Shown here piece by piece: positions 32,101 to 44,700 of a DNA stretch of 64,000 bases. This DNA is from Xiphias gladius. Taxonomy: Eukaryota > Chordata > Actinopteri > Istiophoriformes > Xiphiidae. The stretch covers positions 20,717,976 to 20,781,975 of the forward strand of contig NC_053409.1 of NCBI RefSeq assembly GCF_016859285.1. Reading direction: 5' to 3'. Both the position numbers and the translations under genes were made by a program. The notes beneath the pieces were generated by a model, which was not told the DNA's origin, searched no databases, and worked only from the letters and a program-made list of their open reading frames with translations. Within the stretch, counting starts at the first letter, position 1. Each line of letters begins with the position of its first letter.

Positions 32101-32596
32101 CACAGCTGTCAACATACAGAGTTCAGTTCCCGTTAAAACATAAGTTAGCTGAAAACCGCCTATCGAGGTCACGCAGTTTGACAGGTCACAAAATACACTG
32201 TAACGCCAGCCCTGCATCCGGGTGACCGCGCGGCGCAGACTCAGTCCCCGCTGCAGTTCACTGCGTTTCCGTAGCCAGCTTGCTACCCGCTGAGCCCTGG
32301 CTGCTGGGGGAAACAGCTCACGGAAACGACCGATCCCGATCGAATAACGCCAAAGCTGGCCACCTAAATGGCGGATTGACACTTATGTCGGAAAGGACTC
32401 GCTAAATCCATGTTCCTCACTAGGGTGCTTTCGGGTAGTGCGCTGGCAACACCCTCCGTAACATGTGAGATGTATACAGAAAGATATTAACTGTGCGTTA
32501 TTTCGGCTAACTAGCTAGCAGCTACCCCCTCTCTATCCAATATATGGTAGCTGGCTCGATCCGTCTTTTCAACCGTCGCGTCCGTACCGGAGGAAA
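32100..32596 (+). promoter_or_regulatory. stxbp5: probable stxbp5 promoter and 5' UTR
   Basis: A local rise in G+C and CpG compared with the AT-rich flanks directly upstream of the stxbp5 start codon. It includes AAATGGCGG (near 32367), which resembles a YY1 core. No TATA box at a convincing position. The transcription start is not determined. Confidence 0.45.
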
Positions 32597-32740
32597 ATGA
32601 AGAAGTTTAACATTCGGAAGGTGCTGGACGGCTTGACAGCGACGTCCTCCTCCTCGTCCGCCGCCGCTCAGCCGGGTGCTCCCAGGGAAAACGATGCTGT
32701 CCAGGAGACTCTCCAGTCGGAGCATTTTCAGCTTTGCAAG
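32597..32740 (+). CDS. stxbp5: stxbp5 exon 1 (residues 1-48)
   Basis: Starts at ATG 32597 with the family N-terminus (KKFNIRKVLDGLTA), then a serine/alanine run and VQETLQSEHFQLCK. Donor AAG|GTGGGT. Confidence 0.95.
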
Positions 32741-35700
32741 GTGGGTTCCCGTTAATAGCGGCTTACATTACCGGACCGTCCTCGCACACTGACAGTCAGA
32801 TGACACCGGCGTGACCAAACACTGGCGTTGTTTTCATATTTCATTTTCTATCAGCGCTGCTCGGCGCGACGTATAATGACTTGAGTGTACGCTTACACAC
32901 CGAAAAGGCACCGGAATTGTAGTCCAGGTGTTGAAGTGCTTGTTGTGGCCACGGTGACATGAGCAAGGAATAATATCTAACCATTGGCCGCCTTGCTTGG
33001 CCAGGCTGCCTTAGCACCATCCGCGGCTGTTTGCGTTGCACTGAATCGTCGCCTCAAGTCACTGTTTTTTTTTTTTTTCATCGCCACTGTAATCTCATCA
33101 GCTGCCTGCAGTTTGTCAGGGAAGAGATTTGGCGTTGAAGGATAGGTTGACGTGTTTTCAAGTCTAGCACCCGCACAGGTCCAAATGTACATCGGAAGAG
33201 TTTTCGGTTTTGCTGTGATGACCGTCCGTTCTGGCCGTGGAGGGCTCCGGTCCTGTCCATGGTTTCAATGCAATGCAGTTTTGTTCTGTGTAACAGAAAG
33301 TAACTAAGCAATGCCGTGTCGTCCTGTGTGATGGAAAGTAACTAAGTAAATTTACTCAAGTACTGTATTTAAGTATTTCCTTTTTATGCAGCATGACAAT
33401 CTACAATTCAGAGGGAAATGTTTCACTTTTAATTCTACTACTGCTACTATTTATTTGACGGCCATAGTTACCAGTTACTTTTCAGATTACTTTTTTACAT
33501 AAAGAAAAGTATGATAAGCTTATCAAATACAGTACACACACATTGTTAAAGATAAAACCAGTGGTATCTGACCTGTTTGGCTTGTGACCTCTTACAAAAA
33601 GGCAGTGCGTATCTGGGGCCCTGTGTCATTTGAAATGACTACGAGTTGTTAGCCGTTTCACCAGATAGTGAGGTTGGGAGCAGGTGGATTAAACTAGCTA
33701 ACTGTCTATAAAGTGTATATAATGCCATTTCGTACTAAAAACTCTGTAACTTTGTTAATATCCACCTCCTTTGTCCAGCTCATATTAGCTTCAGGTAAAC
33801 TTGCATGCAATTTAACATCCAACGAGGACTGTGGATTTTATCCTCCATCACTTCCATTACAATCGTGTTAAGAAGGAATCTCTTCAGGACCAATTTGAAC
33901 AGGAGGAATGATTACATTGACCATCTGGTTCATTGTACATATCAGCCCCTGAGTTTTGTTTTAAGAATGACTTAGAAAAATGTGAAGCTATCCTTTAAAT
34001 CCCAGCTTCACTGTTTGCCCAAACTAATTTTGAGTCATGCACGGTGTAATGATCTAGCCTGTTAGGTCTGGATGGAGAGGTTTCGCTTGTGTGAAATGTG
34101 TTGAACATTTCGGAGAGCCAGCTCACCAGCTTCTGCCCCAGCTGGGAGCAGAACAGGTCAGGTCCCCCAGGTTACAGGGCCATGGCATTACCTGTTACAT
34201 AACCCTGCTGCAATCAGTGCAGAGCTCATGGATGGCTGGGCAAGGTTTCCAACCCGCAAACAATTGAGTTATAGATTCCTGATGATGATAACATTTTGGT
34301 GGCTGTGGCACTGCAAGATCCCGGTAATGAAGTGCAAATGTAATCCTTAGGATCGATAAGATTAATATATTGCTGATGTTTTTACAGGACTGAGCCTGCA
34401 CACGTCAGGCGGATAACAGAAAAAAATTCCAGTCCCCATTCACGCTAATGTTTATGATTCATGTAATTTATTTTGATAACGAGACTAATTTTCCGCATTG
34501 ATGGATTGCATTTCTAGGAGATTATGATAGTGTTTTTTGTCCAGCTTGACTGTGTAGTGGATGATTGATTAGCTGACTGGAGGTCTAATATAAATTCTGT
34601 TCTTTCCTGCAGACTGTGCGTCATGGCTTCCCCTATCAACCATCCTCAATGGCTTTTGACCCCGTGCAGAAAATCTTGGCCGTCGGGACTCAGACTGGAG
34701 CTTTGAGGCTGTATCCTTTATTTCTTTTCACGGGAAAATGAAAATGAAGAGAGCCCCACAAGGAAAGTAAAGCTTGGATGATTCCAGCGGGTTTTTTTTT
34801 TTTTTTTTTTTTACATCCTCCTCCCCCTCATGCACACACACGCACAAACATAACAGCTCACAGTAGACCCACCATGTCTAACTTCCTGACATCCTTTCCG
34901 CACATGTCATATGACCAAGCCACCCTCCAGCATTCCACAAAGTCTGGGGAATTCGGAGCAGTAAGTGACCTGTCTTTGCCTCCTGTCATCCAGCACGACA
35001 AAAAAGAAAATCCATACCACACAGAGGGAATTGGAAGGCTCAGAGGTAGACACTAGCTAGGATGTGTTTCTGTGCAGCCGGCAGCCTCGTTCTCCTGGAG
35101 CACCAAGGCTCATTAGTGGTATCTCTGCAGTAGCATGAACAGCTCCTACGCCATATGCCGTGGAGCCAACCTCATCAACTGTGCTGCCCAGTCTGTGCCA
35201 GGATGCCACTTCATATTTGCTGCAAACATCACTCGGCTTGCACAACACACACACACACACAATCAAGCTGCTAGAGCAATGTGTGGCCCCTTGGGCAGTT
35301 GGGAGTCAGTTTTGTATTTGTTTGTGTTCAGGGATAAACATTTGTTTTTACAGCAAACCAAGCAGCTTCCATGACTCACAGCAACAGAACTGCCCCTGCA
35401 TGCTAGACTATCAAATGCTGCATGTGATAGTCTGGTCATATCCAGGTTATGCAGTTCGAAACTTGTCTTCAGGGTTGGCCTATTTGTGTATAAACACAGG
35501 GTTTCCCTTTGTGCTGATATCCTGCTTGGGAGGCCCATCTGCTTTATTTAGATTTTCATTAGAAGTGGCTCCATCCTCGTCTTTATCCACTCTCCAGATT
35601 AAGAGAGCATCGCGTTTACAGGGCAACTCCCAGAGAATACACACCGCTTCCATGTTGTCTTAATGCACAAGGTGGAGCTGATGGGATTACTGTCATTCGG

Positions 35701-38700
35701 GCAATTGGTCCATTTATCAAAGGACAGGCTGTATTGATCCACCTCATTGCCCCTGGAGTTTGGAAACGCTGCCACAGCTAAGTAGACATAAGCTCAATGA
35801 GGTGTCTACAAGCAATAAATGTCTGCTTTTACAAGATGTGTCTCTATTACAGTGTTTTAATCAGTGTGTTACCTTAGACAGTTCCCTGCTCTTTCAAATG
35901 CACACGCCCTCAAATTTTGGCCATTACAGAGCAATCTTGCCCTGGGTTTTTTAGCGATTAAAAATAATTTGGAAGTGTGGTGACAGTAAAAAATATCATC
36001 TTTTCTTGTAAATTAAATGTTGTAATTATGTATTTTAAAGTAATGTCCAAATTTTGTGCAACATTGGAAATATTTCACAAGTTTGACTGGTCATGCTGGA
36101 AGTCAGTTGTTTGTTTTGATGAACTTCCAATGCAGAGGTACTTCCTCTTCTTCTTTTGGGACAAGCATTTCTTAACCTAGACTTTTAGAAGGGCTGCAGA
36201 GAACATTTTCTATCTTTCATTTGTAAGATAGCATGATTAAGATGACTTCCTGCCCTGATGATTATCAGTTGACTACACCAGAAACCACTGGTGATGTTGA
36301 AATGTTATAGTGAACCGTGGTGGTGGTGGTGGTGGTGGTGGTTTGGTGTGTGTATGGGGGGGGGGTAGTTCGAGTTGTGTAACTTTTTTTATATCTTTAA
36401 CTCTTAGGCATGAAGTGGATATCCTTGTAAATGTTGAGAGAGCAACATGTTCAATATTTGTTATTGATTAAAAAAAAAAATCAAAATTTAGCAGAGTTGG
36501 ACTACAGTATGTGTAATAGATAATACATGGCACATGGAATGTAGAGCTACAAATAACTGATATTTTCATTATCTATAATATAATATATACATTATTTTCT
36601 CAGTTCCCAGAAATTGTTTGATAAATAAAGCATTATAAAAATAGTAAAAAAAAAAAAAAAAAGCAGTCTCCCAGAGCGCATGTTGATTGTATTCAAATTG
36701 CTTGTTTTGTCTAACAGTCCTGAAACCTGAAGTTATTCAGTTTACAATTGTGGAAAACAAAAAAAGCAGCAAATCTCCACATTTGAAAAGGTAGAACCAA
36801 TGACCATTAAACATTTTGGCTTGAAAATGACTTTAAAAAATTGATGCCAATTAATGTCCTTGAGGTTTGACTGAGTGATTAATTGTCACTAATTGTTTAA
36901 ACTTTAAAAGGAGTAGGCATATTTCATGCTTATCCAACCATATGACCGGCAGATGATGACATGACTATTTTATTTTTTTTATACTTTTTGTTTCCCACAC
37001 CACAGGATGTTTTTGTTACATGCAAAGTCACATTTGAGCAGTGTGACTCAGCTTCCTGTGCTCACGCTATCCCAGAAGCTTAATATCAACTAATGAAATT
37101 ATATTATGTTATACTATATATTGTCACAAGTAGTCTCGGCTGACAGACTACGAAGTTCGCACCTGTGGCTTACATGAGCACAGTAAAGGTTTTGATCATG
37201 AAGCATGAAAGGAAGTTCCAACAGAATGCTCTACTTGCTCACCACAGTCATAGAATCTTGTTTTGAGGTACATCTTAGTAATTTCCTGCCAGCCTAGAAG
37301 GTAGCGTGTCTCAGCAGTACCATTAACCTACATTGCAGCAGAAGCAGTTCAGACTCTAGACAACTTTACATTTACTTACACTGATGGGTTGATGCACACA
37401 GAAAGAGGATCGGGCTGTAACAGTACCTTGTATCCACAGTAACAAGGCTGTTGAAGTGATCCTACTTGATGTTAGCAATATGAAGAACACACAACAGTGT
37501 TACAGATTAACATTTTTGCTCTTTAGAGTTCTGCTCTGTTCTTATTTATGCACGACCAGAGGCTATGAAACAGACTTAATGACTCTTCCTCCTCCATTGT
37601 GGACCTAGGGAGACATGATATCCGTTAATAATTCTGACAAATGTTGTACAGAACTTGCGGGGCCAGGAGCTGAAACTGGACAGAAAGGTCGGGGGTGAAT
37701 ATGAGTTCAGTTGCCAACAGCCTTCGGCTGGCGCCGGCTTAAAGTCTGAAAGTCTGTGTTTGCCTCCATCCTTCTGCAGAAGTGATGCCCACTGTTGTGC
37801 CTGTCCTGAAACAGGCTCCTAAAACCCCACCTTAGTTTGTTTAAGGCACTGAGGGATTGTTTGATCACAACTGGGTTAATCCTGTTGAGACATACTATGC
37901 TGTGTCAGCTCAAAATGGACAAAGATAGTGACCACAGCTGTCTCTCTTTGGAGCTTTTCTTCAGCATGATCACATTAAGAGTATGAGAAACGGCATCTTT
38001 TTGTCTTTGTGGCCAATCCATCCTTCTAGAGACTGCCTCTATGATTAGATCTTGTGCGGTTTCCTTCTTCTTTTGTGCGGGTGTGCATGACTCTATGCAC
38101 ATACTCTGTGTGAAAGTGATTACAGGCCGGTTGAAATGGACAGCCTTTTCCTCTCTGTGCTTCTCATTTCTGCGCAGTTTGTGAAAGTATTTGGAGGTTT
38201 TCATGGGAAACATAACAGTCCTGGTGCCTACGTGGCGGTGCTCCACTGTGTCCACAGTCTCCTTTTTTGCCACTGATGCAATCATTTTGGTTCATATTGA
38301 AGGCTGACATCTACTGGTGGCTGAATGGCTGACCCGGCTGTTTTTGAATGGATAGATTTAGCAGGCAGAGATCCTCTGACCTGAACTTAACAGTCTAATA
38401 GAGAGAGGTTAGAGTTAAGTAAATCATGCTGCCGTCATATTGGCTGACGCATGTGAATAAATAAGGAAGACAAGGCCCACTGATTTTATTTATAACTCAA
38501 AACTTTAATTTGTTTTACGTTCCTGCCGGGGCCTGTTTAGGAATGTAAACTAGAAATGCCAACTTACATTTGTTTATAAAAAATGAAGAGCTTGGGAACC
38601 TTTTTGTATGTTTTTGATACGAATACATCTACGGTAGAAAATAACTTCAGAAAGGGATCAATAAGCAGTTATTTAAATTCACATTGTTCAGTATTACTGT

Positions 38701-41700
38701 ATCCGATAATCTACAGTATGTTGGAAGTGTTTTCCCCACATTTCTGCATGAACTTTACCGGCAGCTGTCCAGTTTTCTTTGACTGAGCCGCCTTTTAGCT
38801 TTGGCCGTGCCGGTGTGGAGTGCTACTGTCAGCATGAGAGCGGTGCGGCTGTCATCCAGCTCCAGTTCCTGATCAACGAGGTTTGTTGTCATTACATGTC
38901 CCTTGTTTACTTGTTTGATTTTCTCTCCTCCTCCTCCTCCTCCTCACCCATTCACGCCCTGTCAGTCCCCTGCATCTGTCTTTCCATGTTGTTTATAGGC
39001 CATGAATCACTCCAAGTTGTGGTGATGGCCTCACAGCTACGTTGATAAATAAAACAGCCCATACTAAGCCACAAGCTGCTATGTGCATGCTGATAACCCA
39101 TCTGCTTCTGACCCTTCCCACAGGGGGCGCTGGTGAGTGCCTTAGCTGATGACAGCATCCATCTGTGGAACCTGAGGCAAAAAATCCCAGCTATCCTGCA
39201 TTCTCTCAAGTTCAACAGGGAGAGGTAGAGTAACATGTTATTACTGCTTCTCTGTTTGCATCTGTCTCTCTGTGAAGTCTGAGCCCAAGTTGGAAACAGC
39301 CCTCACAGCTGGCCAAATGCTTCACACTATAATTAGCTGTTTTGTTCCCCTAAGATCTTGAAAAATTATGCATTAGTGTCCTCTTGCGATTCTGCAACAA
39401 CTAGGGTTTTCCTTTTTAACCAAATAGGAAATGTGAATTCCTGAGGTCTAGGTAAAATAATTCTAAACATACTTATGAATATGAGAATAACACTATATTT
39501 CTGGAAATTTACCTGTAGCTGCTAAGTTTTATTTGTTATTAACAGTGGATCAAATTACGATGTGTAATGTGAAAGGGGTTGCCCACAAAGGATTATCATC
39601 CAACACTGCAGTTGCTCTCAGCTCTACAGAGCCTTTAGCCTCTTTTAGCTTATTGTTTTTGGCTTTTTGGCCTGCGAATTCTGCACTCCTCAGCCATGTT
39701 TCCAGCAGCAGCAGAAAGCTGTTTTTTGATATTAGGTTGCACTTATCAAAAAAGTTTTGCAAAAACAAAAAAAACAAAATTTTTTTTAATCATATAAGAA
39801 AACAATGAGCAAAAAAGGTAAATAAAATGCCAGTAAACGGACAAATTAAATACCACTATAAACCTACCTATAAACTAGCTGCCCCAGATTTCTTTTCTCA
39901 GGATTTGCCGGGGACCAAAACTGGATGGTGAATAATGGATTCATCAGGTGGAAAGAAACACATATCCAGATGAATGCTTATATGGTTCTGTATCATCCAC
40001 ATTAACAACGTTATAAGGTGACAACGCGTCAGGGATGTCATGTTTTCAGTTTGTTTCTTTGGCCCCACACGGTCAACGAAGTCAATTAATGCAGCTTTAA
40101 TAGGTGCAAATATATAAGTCAGGCAATTGTTTTGTAATATAGAGACAAGCCGGGAATAGTTTAGGGGGAAAAAAGTTTAGTGAAAATGTCCATGTTCAAT
40201 CAAAATCACAAAAGATGTCACCTGATATAGAGGTAAAGAAACACAATAAAACAGTTAACATCATTGGTGTCCATGTGACACTGTAAATGTGGTGTATGAC
40301 TGAATGTTTCTTCCTACCATGCGAAGACAGCAGTATTTAGCTATTCCTCCCCATTGGTCTATATATACTCTGGCTTCATTAGTGGGACACAGAGCGAGGC
40401 CTTTGTAATTAAATCTTAGTCACTCGCTACTCCTTCCAGTTGGACTGGCATGATTAGGGACAAGGGTGACTCTTTGATAGGCCTGAGTCATGAGATAATG
40501 AAAAGCCTGGTTGCTTATGGATCCTGATCTTGTCCTCACAGAATCACATACTGCCACCTGCCCTTCCAGAGCAAATGGCTTTACATCGGCACAGAAAGAG
40601 GAAACATCCACATTGTCAACGTGGAGTCCTTCACCCTCTCAGGCTACGTCATCATGTGGAACAAAGCCATCGAACTGTGAGTCTGTATCCCCGTCCCCCT
40701 TTTGCTCACTGGCCATTTGCAAATCTTCTGTGTGCACTTCAACCAGGAAACTCTCAAAGGCAAAGGAATGTGGATGTCTGTTTTTGCAGATACAGTGTGT
40801 CCTGTAAGCTGGGAATACTGTAGCCCTGACCAGTGTGAGGGTGGTATGGAGGTGGTGATTGTGCCATGCCAGAACTTGCTGTTGAGACTTTTGGAGCTGT
40901 TTGCTGCCTGATTTAACAGAACATCTGTGTTAGGAAGTGCCCACTTGACAACCCCAGTGACTTATCCCATGTAACCCACTCCCACATGTAAACACCCACC
41001 GTAAGGATCACAAGGAATTTTACATCACATCCTGTGCATTTTAGGATGTTCTACTGCATTTCCTGCAGAGTTCAGATAAAACTTGGCAGGTGCCACATGC
41101 AGGTAAAATTAGATTTCAGTAGATAAAATCAGTGTCACCCAATACACTGAATGGAAACCTTTAAATGTCTTGGTTATAATAGTATTGAAGTACCTGATCC
41201 TTGCATGCAATGGATCTGAAAATGGATAGTGTGATAATTATCTTTAGGAAAAAATAAACCTTAAGCCAGTAAAAGTTGTTCTTTGGAAGTGATTTCTCTA
41301 GTGCACCCACCAGGGAACTGTAAGAAAATAATTTGAGACAGTGACTGGCAGCTAAAATTGGAAGTAGAGTAGAAAAAGCTGTGTGTGTGAGGGTGCTGGT
41401 GAAATCTGATAAATTGCTGTTTTAGATCAGGGAGTCGAAAGTGTCAGAACACCAAGGTATACCATCAGCTCAGATGAGTGTCTCAGAAACAGACAGTGGA
41501 GATGGGAAATGATTTTGTCTGTCTGACTGTGAAATGATTAAAGAAGAGAGTTTTTGCTTATAGTGTGAAATTAAAAACATAATATTCTATCTTTTCTTAC
41601 TAGAAGAGTTGTCCGATCTCTGATGGAAATGTTTTTTCAACACACTCACTGCTTCATAGTTTGTAGTCTCTGCAAACTTGTGGATTCCTATTCTAGGTCT

Positions 41701-44700
41701 CCTGCAGTGGACAGAAACAGCCTCTATGGTCTTAATGATCAAAGAGGAAGCTGAACTCACCAAACTCAGTTATTTGATTAAAATAGGGTTTACCTTCTTT
41801 TTCAGGTAGTAAAAAACCATGTGTGAGAAGCTGTTTTAAATAAATCTTTAAGATGAGAAAACATACTGTATACATGAATTAATCAGGATTATTGTATATT
41901 AAAACACTTCTTTATTTTGATGATATATCAAATTGTGATGATTACGGACTGGAGTTCATATTCCAGTCCATCCCTTCCTTTTATTCACTTCTACATCTCT
42001 GACTGTATCGACTCATCAGCAGCAATGAGATCATTAGCTACCGGAGCCAGACCACATTCAGAGGCAGCAACACTTTCTTTAAGCCAGGCCCTCACTTCCT
42101 CCATGCCTCTTTGCTCTGTTGCTACGGTGATGCTGTCTCCACATACAATAATCTCTCATAGACCCTCATGTGACCCTGTTCTCCCTTGTTGTTTGTCTCT
42201 CTCATATGTAATGTCTCTTTCTCTGGTGCACCAATGCACATTTTTTGAATTCCCTCTCCTAATTGTCTGCCTATCTTCCACTCCTTCGAAAATGCTAGAA
42301 AATATGTGTTAGACAACATGTAGCAGATACGTTTTACTCATCAGGTATTCATCATGTTCATCCACACAACACAAATTATCTTAAATTTACACACACTGTC
42401 TCTTTTTTCTTCTGTCTGTTCTCTTTAAAACCTGCACAGATCCACCAAGACACACCCAGGGCCTGTTGTGCACATCAGTGATAACCCCATGGATGAGGGA
42501 AAGGTAAACATAACCTGTACGGAAGAGATAAATTTCTGCTCCAAAACATAAAACAGAATGTACCATTTTTTTTTTTTTTAAAAACATGGCATAGTTTTCT
42601 TCTTTTCTGTGGATAACTGCTCCGGTGCAGACGACACAATGTCAATGTTGCTTGTGCAGCTACAATGGAGAATGATAATAGAACATTTTCAGCTAATTAA
42701 AATGCCAATGGTAAACATCAGTTTTAGTGCCAAAATCAAAGGGAAAAGATTTCTTCCTAACCTAGTCGTTTACAGAAGACCTTGCACGATGCTACACACA
42801 GAGAAAATCATGACAGAAGAGGTTGAGATACAGTTTTTTTTGTTTTGTTTTGTTTTTGACGGCAGCACTGGCTTCAGCAGGCCAGGAGTGCATTGCACCT
42901 GTTAAGTCTAACAAGCGAGGGATGTCTCCATGGTCAAACATCATGGAACATGGAAAAAAGTAGAATTTGTTTTTCTATGTGTAGTTTTAAATTACAAGCA
43001 GGCTTAGAATACAATACATTTTAATCACTTGGATCAGGTGGACAGAATTTTTTTTGGGTCATTAGCAGTTAAGCTGTTCAAGGAAATTCTTCTGGAAATC
43101 AAATACTGCATGTAAAATATACACAGCTACACAACTACTGTAGAATTTTCTGGTATACATAGTCATTAAATGAGTTGGTACTTACTACGGGACAGAAATT
43201 TGCCTATATTCCCTATAGTAAGTACTAAATTACATAGATGTTTCAAAGAAATGTGCTACGAAGCGATTAAGAAATTACAATACCTGTAAAGTAAAGTGTT
43301 ACCAAGTATTGCTAAAGATGATCCATCTTTCGAACATCACATACTGTTCGTGATGCAGTCATGCTAACTCCAGACTCAGGTATATGAGCAGAATGTGGTT
43401 TCACAGCAGTCAGTTAAGCTCTGCTTTGCTTCCCTTGTTATTGCAGCTTCTGATTGGATTTGAGTGTGGGGTAGTGGTGTTGTGGGATTTGAAGTCCAAG
43501 AAAGCTGACTACCGCTATAATTATGATGAGGTAAGACATTATTTTCTCTCCACTCAGTTCTTGCGAAGATGCTAGTAAGTTTGTTGTCTCAACAACATGT
43601 TTGGTCTTTTTTTTTTTTTTGCACAATCTATCACTTCCTTCACATGTGAGAGGACATGTGAAGGAAGCCTGAAATAGCTGGTCCTTTTTTTCCCCATGGA
43701 GGTTTTGTCTCAGGGGCTTTCATACTGGATAACTTAAGTTGTTGGTTGAGATTACACGGTGAAGGAAAGGCTATTTTGTAATTGTTATTCCTGTACTATA
43801 CACACTGGAATTAAGATGATATCCAGTGGATCAAGTAAAATAAAACAATTTTGTAGATTATTGTTCTTATAACATGAAGTGAAACAATGAAAAATTTGCC
43901 AAAATCTATAATCAAGTTCCTTTTCTGCTTCAACAAGATGAGAAGCATTTTCTCAAAGCGTGGAAATGATAGCGCAGCAGCACTATTGAAGAATAAGCCT
44001 GGTGATATTGTTTAGTTTTCTTACTGTCAATCAAGCCCATCAAGAGACAACAACTAAGAATGAATTAATCCTACAAACCAGCTTTGCCATTATAGGCAAA
44101 ACCTGATATTGCTTATTCCTCTTTGCCAGAGTTCCATTGTTGTTCAAAAAACGATTAAATACACATCACTGAGCCACAGTGTTGCACTGGGTGACATTTT
44201 ACATCATTGCCTGTGGATTATTTCGAGTCAATCCCATATACACTGTCCGCCAGCCATAGATACTCACTAGAGCACCAAATGAGTTAATCCGCGTCTGAAA
44301 ATAGTCCTCGACAAATACATAATGTACTCCTCTTTCAGTCACTTTTGCTAGAAACTACAGTGCCCAGCTGTTTAAGAAATTGTTTAGTCTTTTTAAAGAG
44401 GGAGGTATATATATTTGTGACTTGTTTTTTAAAAATTTACCTCTTCAGTAGATAGGACGGAGCTTGGGGTTTAGAGCCAAGGCATAGGCTGGGGAAGTCA
44501 GAAAGTAGTGACAGAAGGACTCTTGGTTTTAGTCTTTTCATGGGATTTTTTTTGACTCCAAGAAAAATATAAAACCAGCCGTAACCTTTTCAATATGTCG
44601 CACACGGAGCTACTACAGATCTTCTTATTTATCATTGCACAGCTGTAAAATTTGCATATATTTTACGTATCACACTGTAACGATGTGCTGCTGTGTGTCT

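Noticed and set aside
31963-32382. Minus-strand 139-codon open frame upstream of stxbp5
   Set aside because: Lies in CpG-rich promoter/5' UTR sequence, with no family resemblance; probably chance.
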